Shown here piece after piece: positions 1 through 8,194 of a stretch of DNA of 64,000 nucleotides. A program made the position numbers and the translations under genes. The notes below the pieces were generated by a model, which was given only the letters and a program-made list of their open reading frames with translations, was not told where the DNA came from and searched no databases. Source of the stretch: Halobaculum marinum (lineage in GTDB: Archaea; Halobacteriota; Halobacteria; Halobacteriales; Haloferacaceae); assembly GCF_029338555.1 (NCBI RefSeq), contig NZ_CP119989.1:1240001-1304000 (forward strand), in the 5' to 3' direction. Position 1 is the first letter of the stretch. Every line of letters starts with the position of its first letter.

Positions 1-1347
1 GCCGTCGGGCTGGCCGGAGCCCTCGCGGGGTGCGCGTTCGGCGGGAGCCAGCAGACCGATGAACCCGAACCGACTGCCACCGCCACCGATACCGCGACCG
101 CCACAACGTCCCCCGGCAACGGAGGCGGAGCACCCCCGGAACCGTACTTCGAACAGGGGGCGACCGTCGGAGTCAAGGAGGTCGCCACTGGCCTCTCCTC
201 CCCGAGCGCGCTCGTGACCGCCGACGAAGACCTCGACCGCAGGTTCATCGTCGATCAGACCGGATCGATCTACATCCACGACGCCGACGGGCTGCAGTCG
301 ACGCCGTTTCTGGATCTCAGCGACCGTCTCGTCGCATTGGGTGAGGGACTCCCCAACTGGATCGCCTACGACGAGCGTGGCCTGCTCGGACTGGCGTTCC
401 ACCCCGAATTCTCGGAGAACGGGCTGTTCTACGTCCGTTACAGCGCGCCTTCGGAGAGCGACCAAATCGATCACCACGAGATCCTCTCGGAGTTCAGCGT
501 CGCGGACGACGGCACGACTGCCGACCCCGACAGCGAGCGCATCCTCCTCGATATGCCGTGGGAGCGACCGATCCACCAGTCCGGGACCATCGAGTTCGGG
601 CCGGACGGTTACCTCTACGGCTCGTTGGGTGACGGGCTGAACCCGTACAACGCACAGGATCTCGACAACCTGATGGGGAGTATCATCCGGATCGATGTCG
701 ACAGTCGAACCGGCACCCGTCCGTACGGGATCCCGGCGGGCAACCCGCTGGTCGGCGAGGAGGGCATGGACGAACTGTACGCGTGGGGGCTTCGGAACCC
801 GTGGAAGATGGCCTTCAGCGGTGACCGACTCATCGCCGGCGACGTGGGGCAGGCGACGTGGGAGGAGGTCAACGTCATCGAAGGTGGCGCCAACTACGGG
901 TGGCCGCTCAAGGAAGGAACCCACTGCCACGACCCGCAACTGGGAACCAGCTCCGAGGAGCAGTGTGTCGTCGAATCGGAGCGTGGCGAGCCGCTTGTCG
1001 ACCCGGTCCTGGAGTTCCCGCACTTCGACGAAGAGGGCTACGCCGTCGGGTTCGCAGTCATCGGGGGGCACATCCACACGGGAGACGTCAGGGCCGTCGA
1101 AGGGGACTATCTGTTCGGCGCGTTCACCAGTTCGTTCACGACGGCCGCCGGCCGGCTCCTCGCCGCGAAGCCGCAGGAGTCGGGGACGTGGTCGGTCGAG
1201 GAACTCCAAGTCGAGGGTGGTCTCGACATCCAGGTGCTCTCGTTCGGACAGGACGGCGACGATTCGTACGTGCTCGGGACGCGGGCCGCACTCGCGGAGG
1301 ATCCGCTCAACCAGACAGAGGGCGTCGTCTACCGGCTGACGAGATAG
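1..1347 (+). CDS. PQQ-dependent sugar (glucose/sorbosone-type) dehydrogenase, lipoprotein, 5' truncated
   Basis: The reading frame is open from base 1, so the true start lies outside the window. The first codons give the end of a signal peptide with a lipobox, LAGC, whose Cys codon is bases 31-33. A Thr/Pro/Gly-rich linker follows to about base 150. The rest is a GSDH six-bladed propeller with GLLGLAFHPEF, GPDGYLYGSLGDG, RNPWKMAF and GDVGQATWEEVN followed by GGANYGWP, the usual family landmarks. It should be a lipid-anchored extracellular enzyme oxidising aldose sugars with PQQ. The in-frame GTG at 214 is internal, because the lipobox upstream is in the same frame. The acceptor and the source of PQQ are not visible here. 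Confidence 0.88.
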   Translation, partial: AVGLAGALAGCAFGGSQQTDEPEPTATATDTATATTSPGNGGGAPPEPYFEQGATVGVKEVATGLSSPSALVTADEDLDRRFIVDQTGSIYIHDADGLQSTPFLDLSDRLVALGEGLPNWIAYDERGLLGLAFHPEFSENGLFYVRYSAPSESDQIDHHEILSEFSVADDGTTADPDSERILLDMPWERPIHQSGTIEFGPDGYLYGSLGDGLNPYNAQDLDNLMGSIIRIDVDSRTGTRPYGIPAGNPLVGEEGMDELYAWGLRNPWKMAFSGDRLIAGDVGQATWEEVNVIEGGANYGWPLKEGTHCHDPQLGTSSEEQCVVESERGEPLVDPVLEFPHFDEEGYAVGFAVIGGHIHTGDVRAVEGDYLFGAFTSSFTTAAGRLLAAKPQESGTWSVEELQVEGGLDIQVLSFGQDGDDSYVLGTRAALAEDPLNQTEGVVYRLTR

Positions 1348-1421
1348 CCGGCTCGGGCGGGTTTGTTTCGACGGACTGTACGGACAACGCGGCGCGACAG
1401 TCGCCGTGTCGCCAGCGCCCG

Positions 1422-2333
1422 CTACAGCAGCCCCACCGAATCGTACCACTCGACAGTGTCCCGGATCGCCGTTTGCCACGAGCGTTGGCGGACCGGTGCC
1501 CGCTCGGTCAGGTCCTCGCGGACGGTGCCGTAGTCGCCCCGCTCGAGAAAGCCCTCGCCGGGCACGGGTGAGACGCCCACCCGATGGAGTACGTCCATCG
1601 CCGGCTTGACTCCCCAACGGATCACCCCGTATGGAACGTTCACCACGGTACAGTTGCCGGGCGTGTGCCGCGCGATCGTTTTCAACACCTGCTTGTTTGT
1701 GAGGTTCGGCCCGGTGACGAGCTGGCGGCCGGTCGTCCCGTCCAGACACCGGTCGATCGTGGCGACGACGTCGTCCACGTGGACGATATTGTACGTGTCG
1801 GCCGTGTACAGCGGCGGGACCAAGACGCGGTTGGTCGCGATCGGCCGGACGTGGTCGTACCGCGTCAACCGGTAGTCCCGCTGGCCGAAGATGTACGTCG
1901 GATATATCGCCGACACCTCGAAGGGGTGCTCGTGCCCGAACAGCAGTTCCTCAGACGCGACTTTCGATCGCTGATACGCTGAGTCCGCGTCGGCCGGTAC
2001 CTCGGGATGGGCACCGATCGTACTGGCGAAGACGAACCGCTCGACGCCGGCGGCGGCCGCTGCGTCGACCAGCCGCTCGGTGCCGGTGGCGTTGGTCCCG
2101 GCCATTCGTGGCTCGTCGTAGACGGCCGCCGCGAGGTGGACGACGCTGTCGACACCCTCCAGCGCTGCCGCCAGCGAATCGGGGTCCGAGAGGTCTGCCT
2201 CGACGGTGTCGACGCCGGGAGGGAGTCTACTCGTCGAGGACGACGGACGAACCATCGCCACCGCATCGCGGTCCAGCGAGTGAAGCAGGTTCAGGCCGAT
2301 GAACCCCGTCGAACCAGTCACGAGCACCGTCAT
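1422..2333 (-). CDS. NAD-dependent epimerase/dehydratase (extended SDR)
   Basis: This 303-residue protein starts with the Rossmann motif TGSTGFIG (residues 6-13) and has the SDR triad Ser104, Tyr120 and Lys124 in AYQRSK. Length and motifs fit sugar-nucleotide epimerases/dehydratases or hydroxysteroid-dehydrogenase-like extended SDRs; the substrate cannot be assigned. Its ATG overlaps the stop of the upstream Gfo/Idh gene by 4 bases (2330-2333), so the two are translationally coupled and probably act in one nucleotide-sugar or polyol pathway. Confidence 0.85.
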   Translation of the reverse strand: MTVLVTGSTGFIGLNLLHSLDRDAVAMVRPSSSTSRLPPGVDTVEADLSDPDSLAAALEGVDSVVHLAAAVYDEPRMAGTNATGTERLVDAAAAAGVERFVFASTIGAHPEVPADADSAYQRSKVASEELLFGHEHPFEVSAIYPTYIFGQRDYRLTRYDHVRPIATNRVLVPPLYTADTYNIVHVDDVVATIDRCLDGTTGRQLVTGPNLTNKQVLKTIARHTPGNCTVVNVPYGVIRWGVKPAMDVLHRVGVSPVPGEGFLERGDYGTVREDLTERAPVRQRSWQTAIRDTVEWYDSVGLL

Positions 2334-3340
2334 CGTTCCACCGCCCAGTCGACGTCACACCGATCGTACACCGAGTCGATGACCCTCGCGACGTCGACGC
2401 CGCGACTGGTGGGGGCTGCGGTGTCTCGGTCGCCCGACGCGGCGTGGTCCGCGAAGTCGTGGATGCGTGCGGTGTGGGCGTCCTCGTCGCTCGCCGGGAA
2501 CAGCGTCGCGACGCCGATATCCACCAGCGGGAGGTCGCCGTGCCGGAACTCGAACGGTCGGCCGTGGACGTCACCTTGGAGGGTCTCGGCATCCAACTCC
2601 AGCCACCCCTCGGTGCCGATGAAGAGCACGCGACTCACGCCGTCCGTCTGTGTCCACGTCGCCGACAGGTCCACCGGGGTCCCGTCGAAGTCGAGCGACA
2701 CGCTGGCGGCGTCCTCGACCGCCCGATCACCGAGATAGCGGACGGTCGCGTCGGTCACCTCGGGTGCGGCGTCGAACACGTCGAAGAGGACGTCCAACGT
2801 GTGGGGGAACAGGTCACGGGCGACACCACCACCGGAGAGACCGGGATTGTAGTACCAGCCGACGGAGGGTGGTGCCGAGTGGTGGGCGACGGTCACCTCG
2901 ACGACGTCGCCGATCAACTCGTTCGAGAGGAGCTTCAGTGCCCGCTCGTAGTTCCGATAGTAGCGATGGAGATACCCGACCTGTGTGACGACACCGGCAG
3001 CATCGGCGGCATCGGCCATCCGCTGGGCGCTCTCGACGCTCAACGCCAGCGGCTTCTCACAGAGGACGTGACAGCCGGCGTCGACGGCAGCGAGAAATAT
3101 TTCCTCGTGGGTGCTCGGCGGGGTGCAGATGCTGACGACGTCGAGGTCGTGGGCCGACAGCATCGACGCGACGTCGCCGTACCCCGGGAGGGACTGCTCG
3201 CTCTCGACGGTCTGTCGGCGCGCCTCGTCGCGTTCGGCGAAGGCGACCACCCGTGTGTTCGGGTGGCTGGTGAACGCCGGGATATGGTAGTCGGTGGCCA
3301 TCCAGCCTGCGCCGACCACACCGACGGTCAGTTTACTCAT
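2330..3340 (-). CDS. Gfo/Idh/MocA family oxidoreductase
   Basis: A 336-residue NAD(P)-dependent oxidoreductase. The start ATG at 3340 gives MSKLTVGVVGAGWMATDY with the Rossmann GAGWMA motif at the N-terminus. The frame opens further upstream, but a TATA-like box at 3364-3370 lies about 27 nt before this ATG and supports it as the start of a leaderless transcript. The family's EKP motif is present in CEKPLALS, with a Gfo/Idh C-terminal alpha/beta domain after it. It is first gene of a pair with the overlapping epimerase. The substrate is probably a sugar, inositol or sugar nucleotide; this is inferred from the family only. Confidence 0.87.
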   Translation of the reverse strand: MSKLTVGVVGAGWMATDYHIPAFTSHPNTRVVAFAERDEARRQTVESEQSLPGYGDVASMLSAHDLDVVSICTPPSTHEEIFLAAVDAGCHVLCEKPLALSVESAQRMADAADAAGVVTQVGYLHRYYRNYERALKLLSNELIGDVVEVTVAHHSAPPSVGWYYNPGLSGGGVARDLFPHTLDVLFDVFDAAPEVTDATVRYLGDRAVEDAASVSLDFDGTPVDLSATWTQTDGVSRVLFIGTEGWLELDAETLQGDVHGRPFEFRHGDLPLVDIGVATLFPASDEDAHTARIHDFADHAASGDRDTAAPTSRGVDVARVIDSVYDRCDVDWAVER

Positions 3341-3363
3341 ACGGCTCTTCTTGACAGTCGCGA

Positions 3364-3371
3364 GGATAAAC
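3364..3371 (-). promoter_or_regulatory. TATA-like box for the oxidoreductase-epimerase pair
   Basis: On the minus strand the sequence reads GTTTATCC, centred about 27 nt upstream of the ATG at 3340. That spacing is typical of haloarchaeal leaderless promoters. Confidence 0.5.
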
Positions 3372-3441
3372 CCACCTAGGCAGCACCGATCACGGAACCC
3401 GAACCATAGAGTTAGCACGCTGTTGGGCGAACGTCGACGAG

Positions 3442-4494
3442 ATGCCAGCGTACACGACCTCGGTTCACCAGTCCATCACCGAGGTCAATCCACGAGAATG
3501 GAACGCCGTCGTCGCGCAGCAGTCCGATACCGGATGTGTCTTCGAGCGCTACGAGTGGATCGAGGCGTACGAGACTGCGACCGACGCCGCGGCCCGTCAC
3601 GTCCAAGTCCGCAGCGACGGCACGCTCGTCGGGGTCCACCCGACGTTCGTCCGCCCGCTCTCGGGAACGCCGTTTCGTTTCCTCGGCCCGCCGAAACCAG
3701 GCACCAACAGCGTCATGGTCGCCACCGACGAAGCCGCCGTGTTCGCGGCCATCACCGACCGGATGGCCGACCTCACGTCGGGACGGACCATCGGACACCT
3801 GATCCGGCCAGCGACCGAACCCGCCGTCCGATACGCGAGTCGCCTCCGGGCGCGCAACTACGCACCCTCCGTACGCGACTGTCGATTCGTCCTCGACATC
3901 GACCGCCCGTGGGCGGAGGTCGCGACGGACCTCTCGGGCAAGAAGCGCAGGAACCTGCGGCGAGCCGACGAGGCCGGCGTCACCGCGACCGACATCGGGC
4001 TCACGCCCGGCACCGTAGATGCGTTCGCGAGGAACCACGCAGAGCACATGCGACGGCTCAGTGGAGACGGCGCGTCGCCAGCGTTGCTCCACGCGCTGCA
4101 CTCCACCGTCGGTGACCGATTGAAACTGTTCCAGGCAACGGACGAGGACGACGACCCGGTTGGGGAACTGTTGGCGGTCTGTGACGACGAGCACGATCGC
4201 CTCGTGCTGCTGTTTCCGGCGTACGATCCGACGAACTTCGACGTGTACCCGTCGGAGATACTCTACCGGGCAGCGATCCAGTGGGGCATCGACCACGGCT
4301 ACACGACGTGTGATTACGGCGAGACGACGCCCGACTTCGAGGACGGGACGTTCGCGTTCAAGACGGCCTTCGGCGGGCAAGCGCGGCCGATAGTCCGGTG
4401 GGAGCGGATCGGCTCCCGTCTGGGTCGTGTGCTCTACGCACTGGCGGGTGAACGGCTCGTTCCGCAGCCGGGAGGCGAGCAGACAGCGGACTGA
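3442..4494 (+). CDS. FemAB-like / GNAT-fold acyltransferase
   Basis: A 350-residue protein of the FemAB/BioF2-like double-GNAT acyltransferase family. It has the basic stretch SGKKRRNLRRADEAG around residues 160-175 and the CDYGETTPDFEDGTFAFKT C-terminal segment, where relatives have a conserved D-G-x-x-x-F-K. Such enzymes add amino acids or acyl groups to cell-envelope precursors or polysaccharide, but no acceptor can be deduced. It is divergent from the oxidoreductase/epimerase pair and shares a roughly 100-base intergenic region with it, which suggests a common role in surface glycan modification. Confidence 0.75.
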   Translation: MPAYTTSVHQSITEVNPREWNAVVAQQSDTGCVFERYEWIEAYETATDAAARHVQVRSDGTLVGVHPTFVRPLSGTPFRFLGPPKPGTNSVMVATDEAAVFAAITDRMADLTSGRTIGHLIRPATEPAVRYASRLRARNYAPSVRDCRFVLDIDRPWAEVATDLSGKKRRNLRRADEAGVTATDIGLTPGTVDAFARNHAEHMRRLSGDGASPALLHALHSTVGDRLKLFQATDEDDDPVGELLAVCDDEHDRLVLLFPAYDPTNFDVYPSEILYRAAIQWGIDHGYTTCDYGETTPDFEDGTFAFKTAFGGQARPIVRWERIGSRLGRVLYALAGERLVPQPGGEQTAD

Positions 4495-4497
4495 CAT

Positions 4498-4899
4498 TCA
4501 GTCGTCCGCTCTGACCGCCCGCGCGGTCGCCGTCGCCTGTGGATCGCTCAACCGGTCACAGGCGGGCCCGCTCGCGATCCACTCCGCGTCGGTGTGTTCG
4601 TCGCTCAGCGTGACGGGCGTTGTGTCGCTCGTACACCGGTAGTACACCGCGAACCGGTCACGGCCGGACCGGTTCTGCCACGCCGTCGCCTCGATCGGGT
4701 TGTGAACCGAGACGTCCAGTCCGGTCTCCTCGTCGATCTCCCGGGCGAGACAGTCTCGAACCGTCTCGTTCCTTCGGATGCGTCCACCTGGCAGTTCCCA
4801 GCCGTCGTCGCTGGCTCGACGGACGACGAGGACGGTCCCGTCGGGTCGACGGATCACGCCGCGGATACTGATCGTCGCTTCGAGGAACTGCTCGTCCAT
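4498..4899 (-). CDS. Nudix hydrolase
   Basis: A 133-residue Nudix protein. The complete Nudix box, G-x5-E-x7-REIDEETGL, begins in PGGRIRRNE and supplies the Mg-binding glutamates. I chose ATG 4899 over a GTG at 4917 because it gives a compact N-terminus (MDEQFLEATI). The likely substrate is a nucleoside diphosphate linked to another moiety, but motif evidence does not define it. It ends 3 bases after the convergent FemAB-like gene. Confidence 0.88.
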   Translation of the reverse strand: MDEQFLEATISIRGVIRRPDGTVLVVRRASDDGWELPGGRIRRNETVRDCLAREIDEETGLDVSVHNPIEATAWQNRSGRDRFAVYYRCTSDTTPVTLSDEHTDAEWIASGPACDRLSDPQATATARAVRADD

Positions 4900-4953
4900 A
4901 CACCACGCTGTGGGCACTGTAGGGTCAACCTACCGGTACTGCACTCCCGGCCG

Positions 4954-6138
4954 TCACCTGTCCCGGAGCACCGTCTCACCGGGGCCGACACGCGCGCCGC
5001 TCGACAGCGTGACGCCGGCGTTGATGGTGCAGTTGATGCCGGTTTTGACCCCGTCGCCGCAGACGATTCCGAACTTCCGCCGGCCGGTGCTGATCCGCTC
5101 GCCCTTGACGGTGAGTTCGACCGGCTCGTCGTCGTGTCTGAGGTTCGCGACGGCCGTCCCGGCCCCGAGGTTCACGTCCCGGCCGAGGATACTGTCGCCG
5201 AGGTAGGTGAGGTGGGGCACCGCCGAGTCGCGCATCACGACGCTGTTCTTCAGCTCCACCGCGTGGCCGGCCCGCGAATCGGGTCCGAGCGCCGTCGACC
5301 CACGGACGTAGGCGTTCGGCCCGACGTGTGCACCCTCGCCCACGTACGTCGGTCCCTCGATGACGACGCCGGGTTCGACGGTCGCGCCCGCCTCGACGAC
5401 GACGGTACCCCGCAGGTCCGCGTCGGGCGAGACGTCGCCGTCGATACGGCGGTCGAGTTCTGCGAGTTTCCATTCGTTCGCGGCCAGCAGTTCCCACGGC
5501 CGCCCCACGTCGAGCCAGCGGTCGAAGGGGACTGCGGTCACGTCGTCTGTCTCGCAGGTGCGCTGGAGGACGTCCGTGAGTTCCCGTTCGCCACGGTCGC
5601 TCTCGCCGACGGCGAGCCAGTCCAACGCCGCCGCGGGGAACACGTACGCTCCCGTGTTCACGAGGTTCGACTGGGGATCGGCCGGCTTCTCCTCGACCGC
5701 ACGGACCCGTCCATCCTCGATCCGCAACACGCCGTACGCGGACGGGTTGTCCACCCGGAACGAGCCGACGGCCGGTCCCGACGTGTACAGTTTCGCGAGG
5801 GAGGCTTCGTCGTAGAGGACGTCCCCGTTCAGGACGGCGAACGGCTCCGCGTCGAGTTCGGGCGCGGCGGTCCGGACGGCGTCGGCCGTCCCTCGAAGTT
5901 CGTCTTGGTCCACGGTCGTGACCGGAACGTCCCAGTCCCGGTCGGCGAGTGCGGTCCGGATCGAGTCGGCCTCGTGGCCGACGACCACGACGAGACGACT
6001 CGCACCCGCGGCGATCGCGTGTTCGAGACAGTGGACCACGAGGGGCTTGCCGGCGACCGGCAACATCGGCTTCGGGGCGTTATCGGTCAAGGGCCCCATT
6101 CGAGCTCCCTTGCCGGCTGCCAGCACAACGGTTTGCAC
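4954..6138 (-). CDS. glmU: GlmU-like bifunctional sugar-1-phosphate nucleotidylyltransferase/acetyltransferase
   Basis: A 394-residue protein starting with GTG. Residues 1 to about 225 form a nucleotidyltransferase domain with the signature LAAGKGARMGPLTDNAPKP. From about residue 235 to the end are left-handed beta-helix hexapeptide repeats (for example VVEAGATVEPGVVIEGPTY), as in archaeal GlmU-like enzymes that acetylate GlcN-1-P and form UDP-GlcNAc. It lies 30 bases downstream of glmM on the same strand, so the two catalyse consecutive steps from GlcN-6-P to UDP-GlcNAc for N-glycosylation or other surface glycans. A glucose-1-phosphate thymidylyltransferase-like activity cannot be excluded. 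Confidence 0.85.
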   Translation of the reverse strand: MQTVVLAAGKGARMGPLTDNAPKPMLPVAGKPLVVHCLEHAIAAGASRLVVVVGHEADSIRTALADRDWDVPVTTVDQDELRGTADAVRTAAPELDAEPFAVLNGDVLYDEASLAKLYTSGPAVGSFRVDNPSAYGVLRIEDGRVRAVEEKPADPQSNLVNTGAYVFPAAALDWLAVGESDRGERELTDVLQRTCETDDVTAVPFDRWLDVGRPWELLAANEWKLAELDRRIDGDVSPDADLRGTVVVEAGATVEPGVVIEGPTYVGEGAHVGPNAYVRGSTALGPDSRAGHAVELKNSVVMRDSAVPHLTYLGDSILGRDVNLGAGTAVANLRHDDEPVELTVKGERISTGRRKFGIVCGDGVKTGINCTINAGVTLSSGARVGPGETVLRDR

Positions 6139-6168
6139 GACCGATCGCTCCGGAGGAGTACTGAAAAA

Positions 6169-7518
6169 CTATTCCGTCGAGGCGGGGGCGGTCTCGGCTT
6201 CGACGAAGTCGAGCGCTCGGTCGAGGAGACGGTCGGTGGCGGCCGAATCGCGAGCCTCCGCTGTCACCCGGATCTTCGCCTCCGTACCCGACGGCCGGAT
6301 CAGGAACCACCCCTCGTCGGTGTCGACGCGCACGCCGTCGAGCGTCGACACGTCGTCGTAGGTCCGGCGAACGGCGGCGGCGATCCGCTCCATCGCTGCG
6401 TCCTTCTCGGCCGTCTCGACGACCGTGCGCCGGAGCGGATAGCGCTCGATGCGCCCCAGCCGGTCGGACAGCGGTTCCGCGGCGACGAGGGCGGCGAGTT
6501 TGACCGCCGCGAGCGGGCCGTCCGGACACAGCGTCTCCTCGGGAAAGATCCACGCACCCGACGGTTCGCCGCCGAAGACGACATCGTCGTCTCTGGCTCG
6601 GTCGGCGACGTACACGTCCCCGACCTTGGTGTGGACGAGCTCGATACCGACCTCAGCGAGCGCGTCCGTGACGGCGAGACTCGTGTCGACGGGTGCGGCA
6701 ACACGGTCGCCCGCGCTCCCCACCTCCAGTCCGAAGATCGCGAGGAGCATGTCGCCGGGGACGAACTCACCCTCGTCCGTGACCGCCATCATCCGGTCGG
6801 CGTCGCCGTCGTGTGCGATCCCGAGGTCCGCACCGACGGCGTCGACGGTGGCGGCGAGCGTCGTACACGTCTGTGCCGTGGGTTCGCTCGGCCGGCCGGG
6901 GAAGCGGCCGTCTTGCTGCGCGTTGATCGTCTCGACGTCAGCACCCAGTTCGAAGAGCGCGTCGGCGGCGACCCCGCCCATTCCGTTGCCCAGATCGACG
7001 ACGACGGACAGCGACGACAGCGACACGTCCGCGGCGGCGGCGTCGGTGCGCCCCGTCTCGACGAGCGTCTGTTCGTGGTGGTCGGTCGCGCCGGCCCACG
7101 ACTCGTGACTCCCCTGCCCCGTCCAGTCGGCGAGCGCGTACGCCTCGGATTCGATCGACTCCTCTATCTCGGTCTGCTGGTCGGGGGAGAAGGCCTGTCC
7201 CGAGGGGGTCCACAGTTTGAACCCGTTGTCCTGCGGGGGGTTGTGCGACGCCGTGACCACGACGCCGGCGTCGGCCGACCGGTCCGCGATCGATCGGGCG
7301 ACCGTCGGCGTGGCGGCGCGCCCGACGTCGACCACGTCCGCGCCGGTCTCCCGCAGGCCGGCCATCAGGGCTGCCTGTAGCGTCTCACCCGTCTCCCGGG
7401 CGTCGCGCCCGACGACCACACAGTCCGTATCAGCCCCGACCGCACGCCCGATGGACAGTGCGACGTCGGCAGTGACCGCGTGCCCGACGCGGCCCCGGAC
7501 CCCGCTCGTTCCAAACAT
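6169..7518 (-). CDS. glmM: Phosphoglucosamine mutase
   Basis: A 449-residue alpha-D-phosphohexomutase. The phosphoserine loop is TASHNPPQDNG with Ser91. The Mg loop is DGDADR, the sugar-binding loop GGEPSGAW, and the C-terminal phosphate-binding loop RPSGTEAKIRV. It starts with ATG at 7518 (MFGTSGVRG, the canonical N-terminus). With the GlmU-like gene 30 bases downstream it makes GlcN-1-P and then UDP-GlcNAc. Archaeal homologues can also act on mannose or glucose phosphates. Confidence 0.9.
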   Translation of the reverse strand: MFGTSGVRGRVGHAVTADVALSIGRAVGADTDCVVVGRDARETGETLQAALMAGLRETGADVVDVGRAATPTVARSIADRSADAGVVVTASHNPPQDNGFKLWTPSGQAFSPDQQTEIEESIESEAYALADWTGQGSHESWAGATDHHEQTLVETGRTDAAAADVSLSSLSVVVDLGNGMGGVAADALFELGADVETINAQQDGRFPGRPSEPTAQTCTTLAATVDAVGADLGIAHDGDADRMMAVTDEGEFVPGDMLLAIFGLEVGSAGDRVAAPVDTSLAVTDALAEVGIELVHTKVGDVYVADRARDDDVVFGGEPSGAWIFPEETLCPDGPLAAVKLAALVAAEPLSDRLGRIERYPLRRTVVETAEKDAAMERIAAAVRRTYDDVSTLDGVRVDTDEGWFLIRPSGTEAKIRVTAEARDSAATDRLLDRALDFVEAETAPASTE

Positions 7519-8194
7519 ACTGATACCATCGAACGGATGCTAATGGTTCCACCGGAGGGACCCGGCGCGCTCGGACACCGTCGGTCCAGAGACGACAGGG
7601 GTCCTGCAAGAAGAGCGCTACAGCCGGAGTTGTTGGACGGTCGTCTCGGCCGAACCCAACCTGTCTCCGTCCGCAGCGGCGACGAGGACCCGATTTTACC
7701 CCGTTCGATAGCGACTGTCTCCGTGTCGGTGCCGTCCTCGACGCCGAAGAGCATCCTGTCGACAGGCGCTCGGATCACGGCCCAGTTGCCCGTCGTCGAC
7801 CATGCTCGTGGTCTGTGAGATAGCGGTCGAGTGCTGATTCTGGGTCGAGTGGTTCCAGCGACATCGTCGGTTGGTTGCGACCCCTCGGAAACCTTCTCGT
7901 CTGGACCCACCAGATCGGCCGCCTCATACCCTCCAATAGGAACTATTCGACGATCGAACAGGAGCCTGCAGCGCCCATCGCTTCTCTCTGCGGTGTGCAT
8001 CGACCGGCTAGCGCGTACGTTGGCCCGAAGCCAAGCACACCACCCAGGCTGATTTGAACAATACAGGGCGCGTATCTCGCGCAGAATTCTCTCCCAATTC
8101 GATCAGATCGGATCGGTCAGTACAGAGGGTATAACCAACAAAGTACGGGGAAGGGGCATCGCCTGTCAGGCGACCGTCCTTGGGAGTGCGGCCG
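7519..8194. other. Gene-poor decayed region
   Basis: About 680 bases with no convincing intact gene. Frames on both strands are short or have arginine/serine-rich shadow composition. The only recognisable coding trace is the recombinase N-terminus at 7802-7864. The stretch separates core-type glmM from the monooxygenase and the accessory block, so it may be an old insertion boundary. Confidence 0.6.
7802..7864 (-). pseudogene. Tyrosine recombinase (XerC/D-like integrase) N-terminal remnant
   Basis: From the ATG at 7864 the minus strand encodes MSLEPLDPESALDRYLTDHE before the frame degenerates and stops within about 30 codons. Haloarchaeal phage-type integrases commonly open with a very similar stretch (M-S-L-E-P-[IL]-x-P-E-x-A-L-x-x-Y-L). 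No catalytic R-H-R-Y domain follows, so only a fragment survives. The match rests on memory of the family and is short. Confidence 0.45.

Noticed and set aside
1-213. GTG at 214 as the start of the sugar dehydrogenase
   Set aside because: The frame is open to base 1 and encodes a lipobox (LAGC) and secretion linker, so the start is outside the window.
4594-7380. A 928-codon open frame antisense to glmU/glmM
   Set aside because: Its product is Arg/Val/Asp-rich shadow sequence with no domain. The minus-strand genes have clear catalytic motifs; high-GC codon bias keeps the opposite frame open.
7365-8000. A minus-strand frame of 211 codons across the gene-poor stretch
   Set aside because: No domain, promoter or ribosome site; it runs into the glmM start region and is Ser/Arg-biased.
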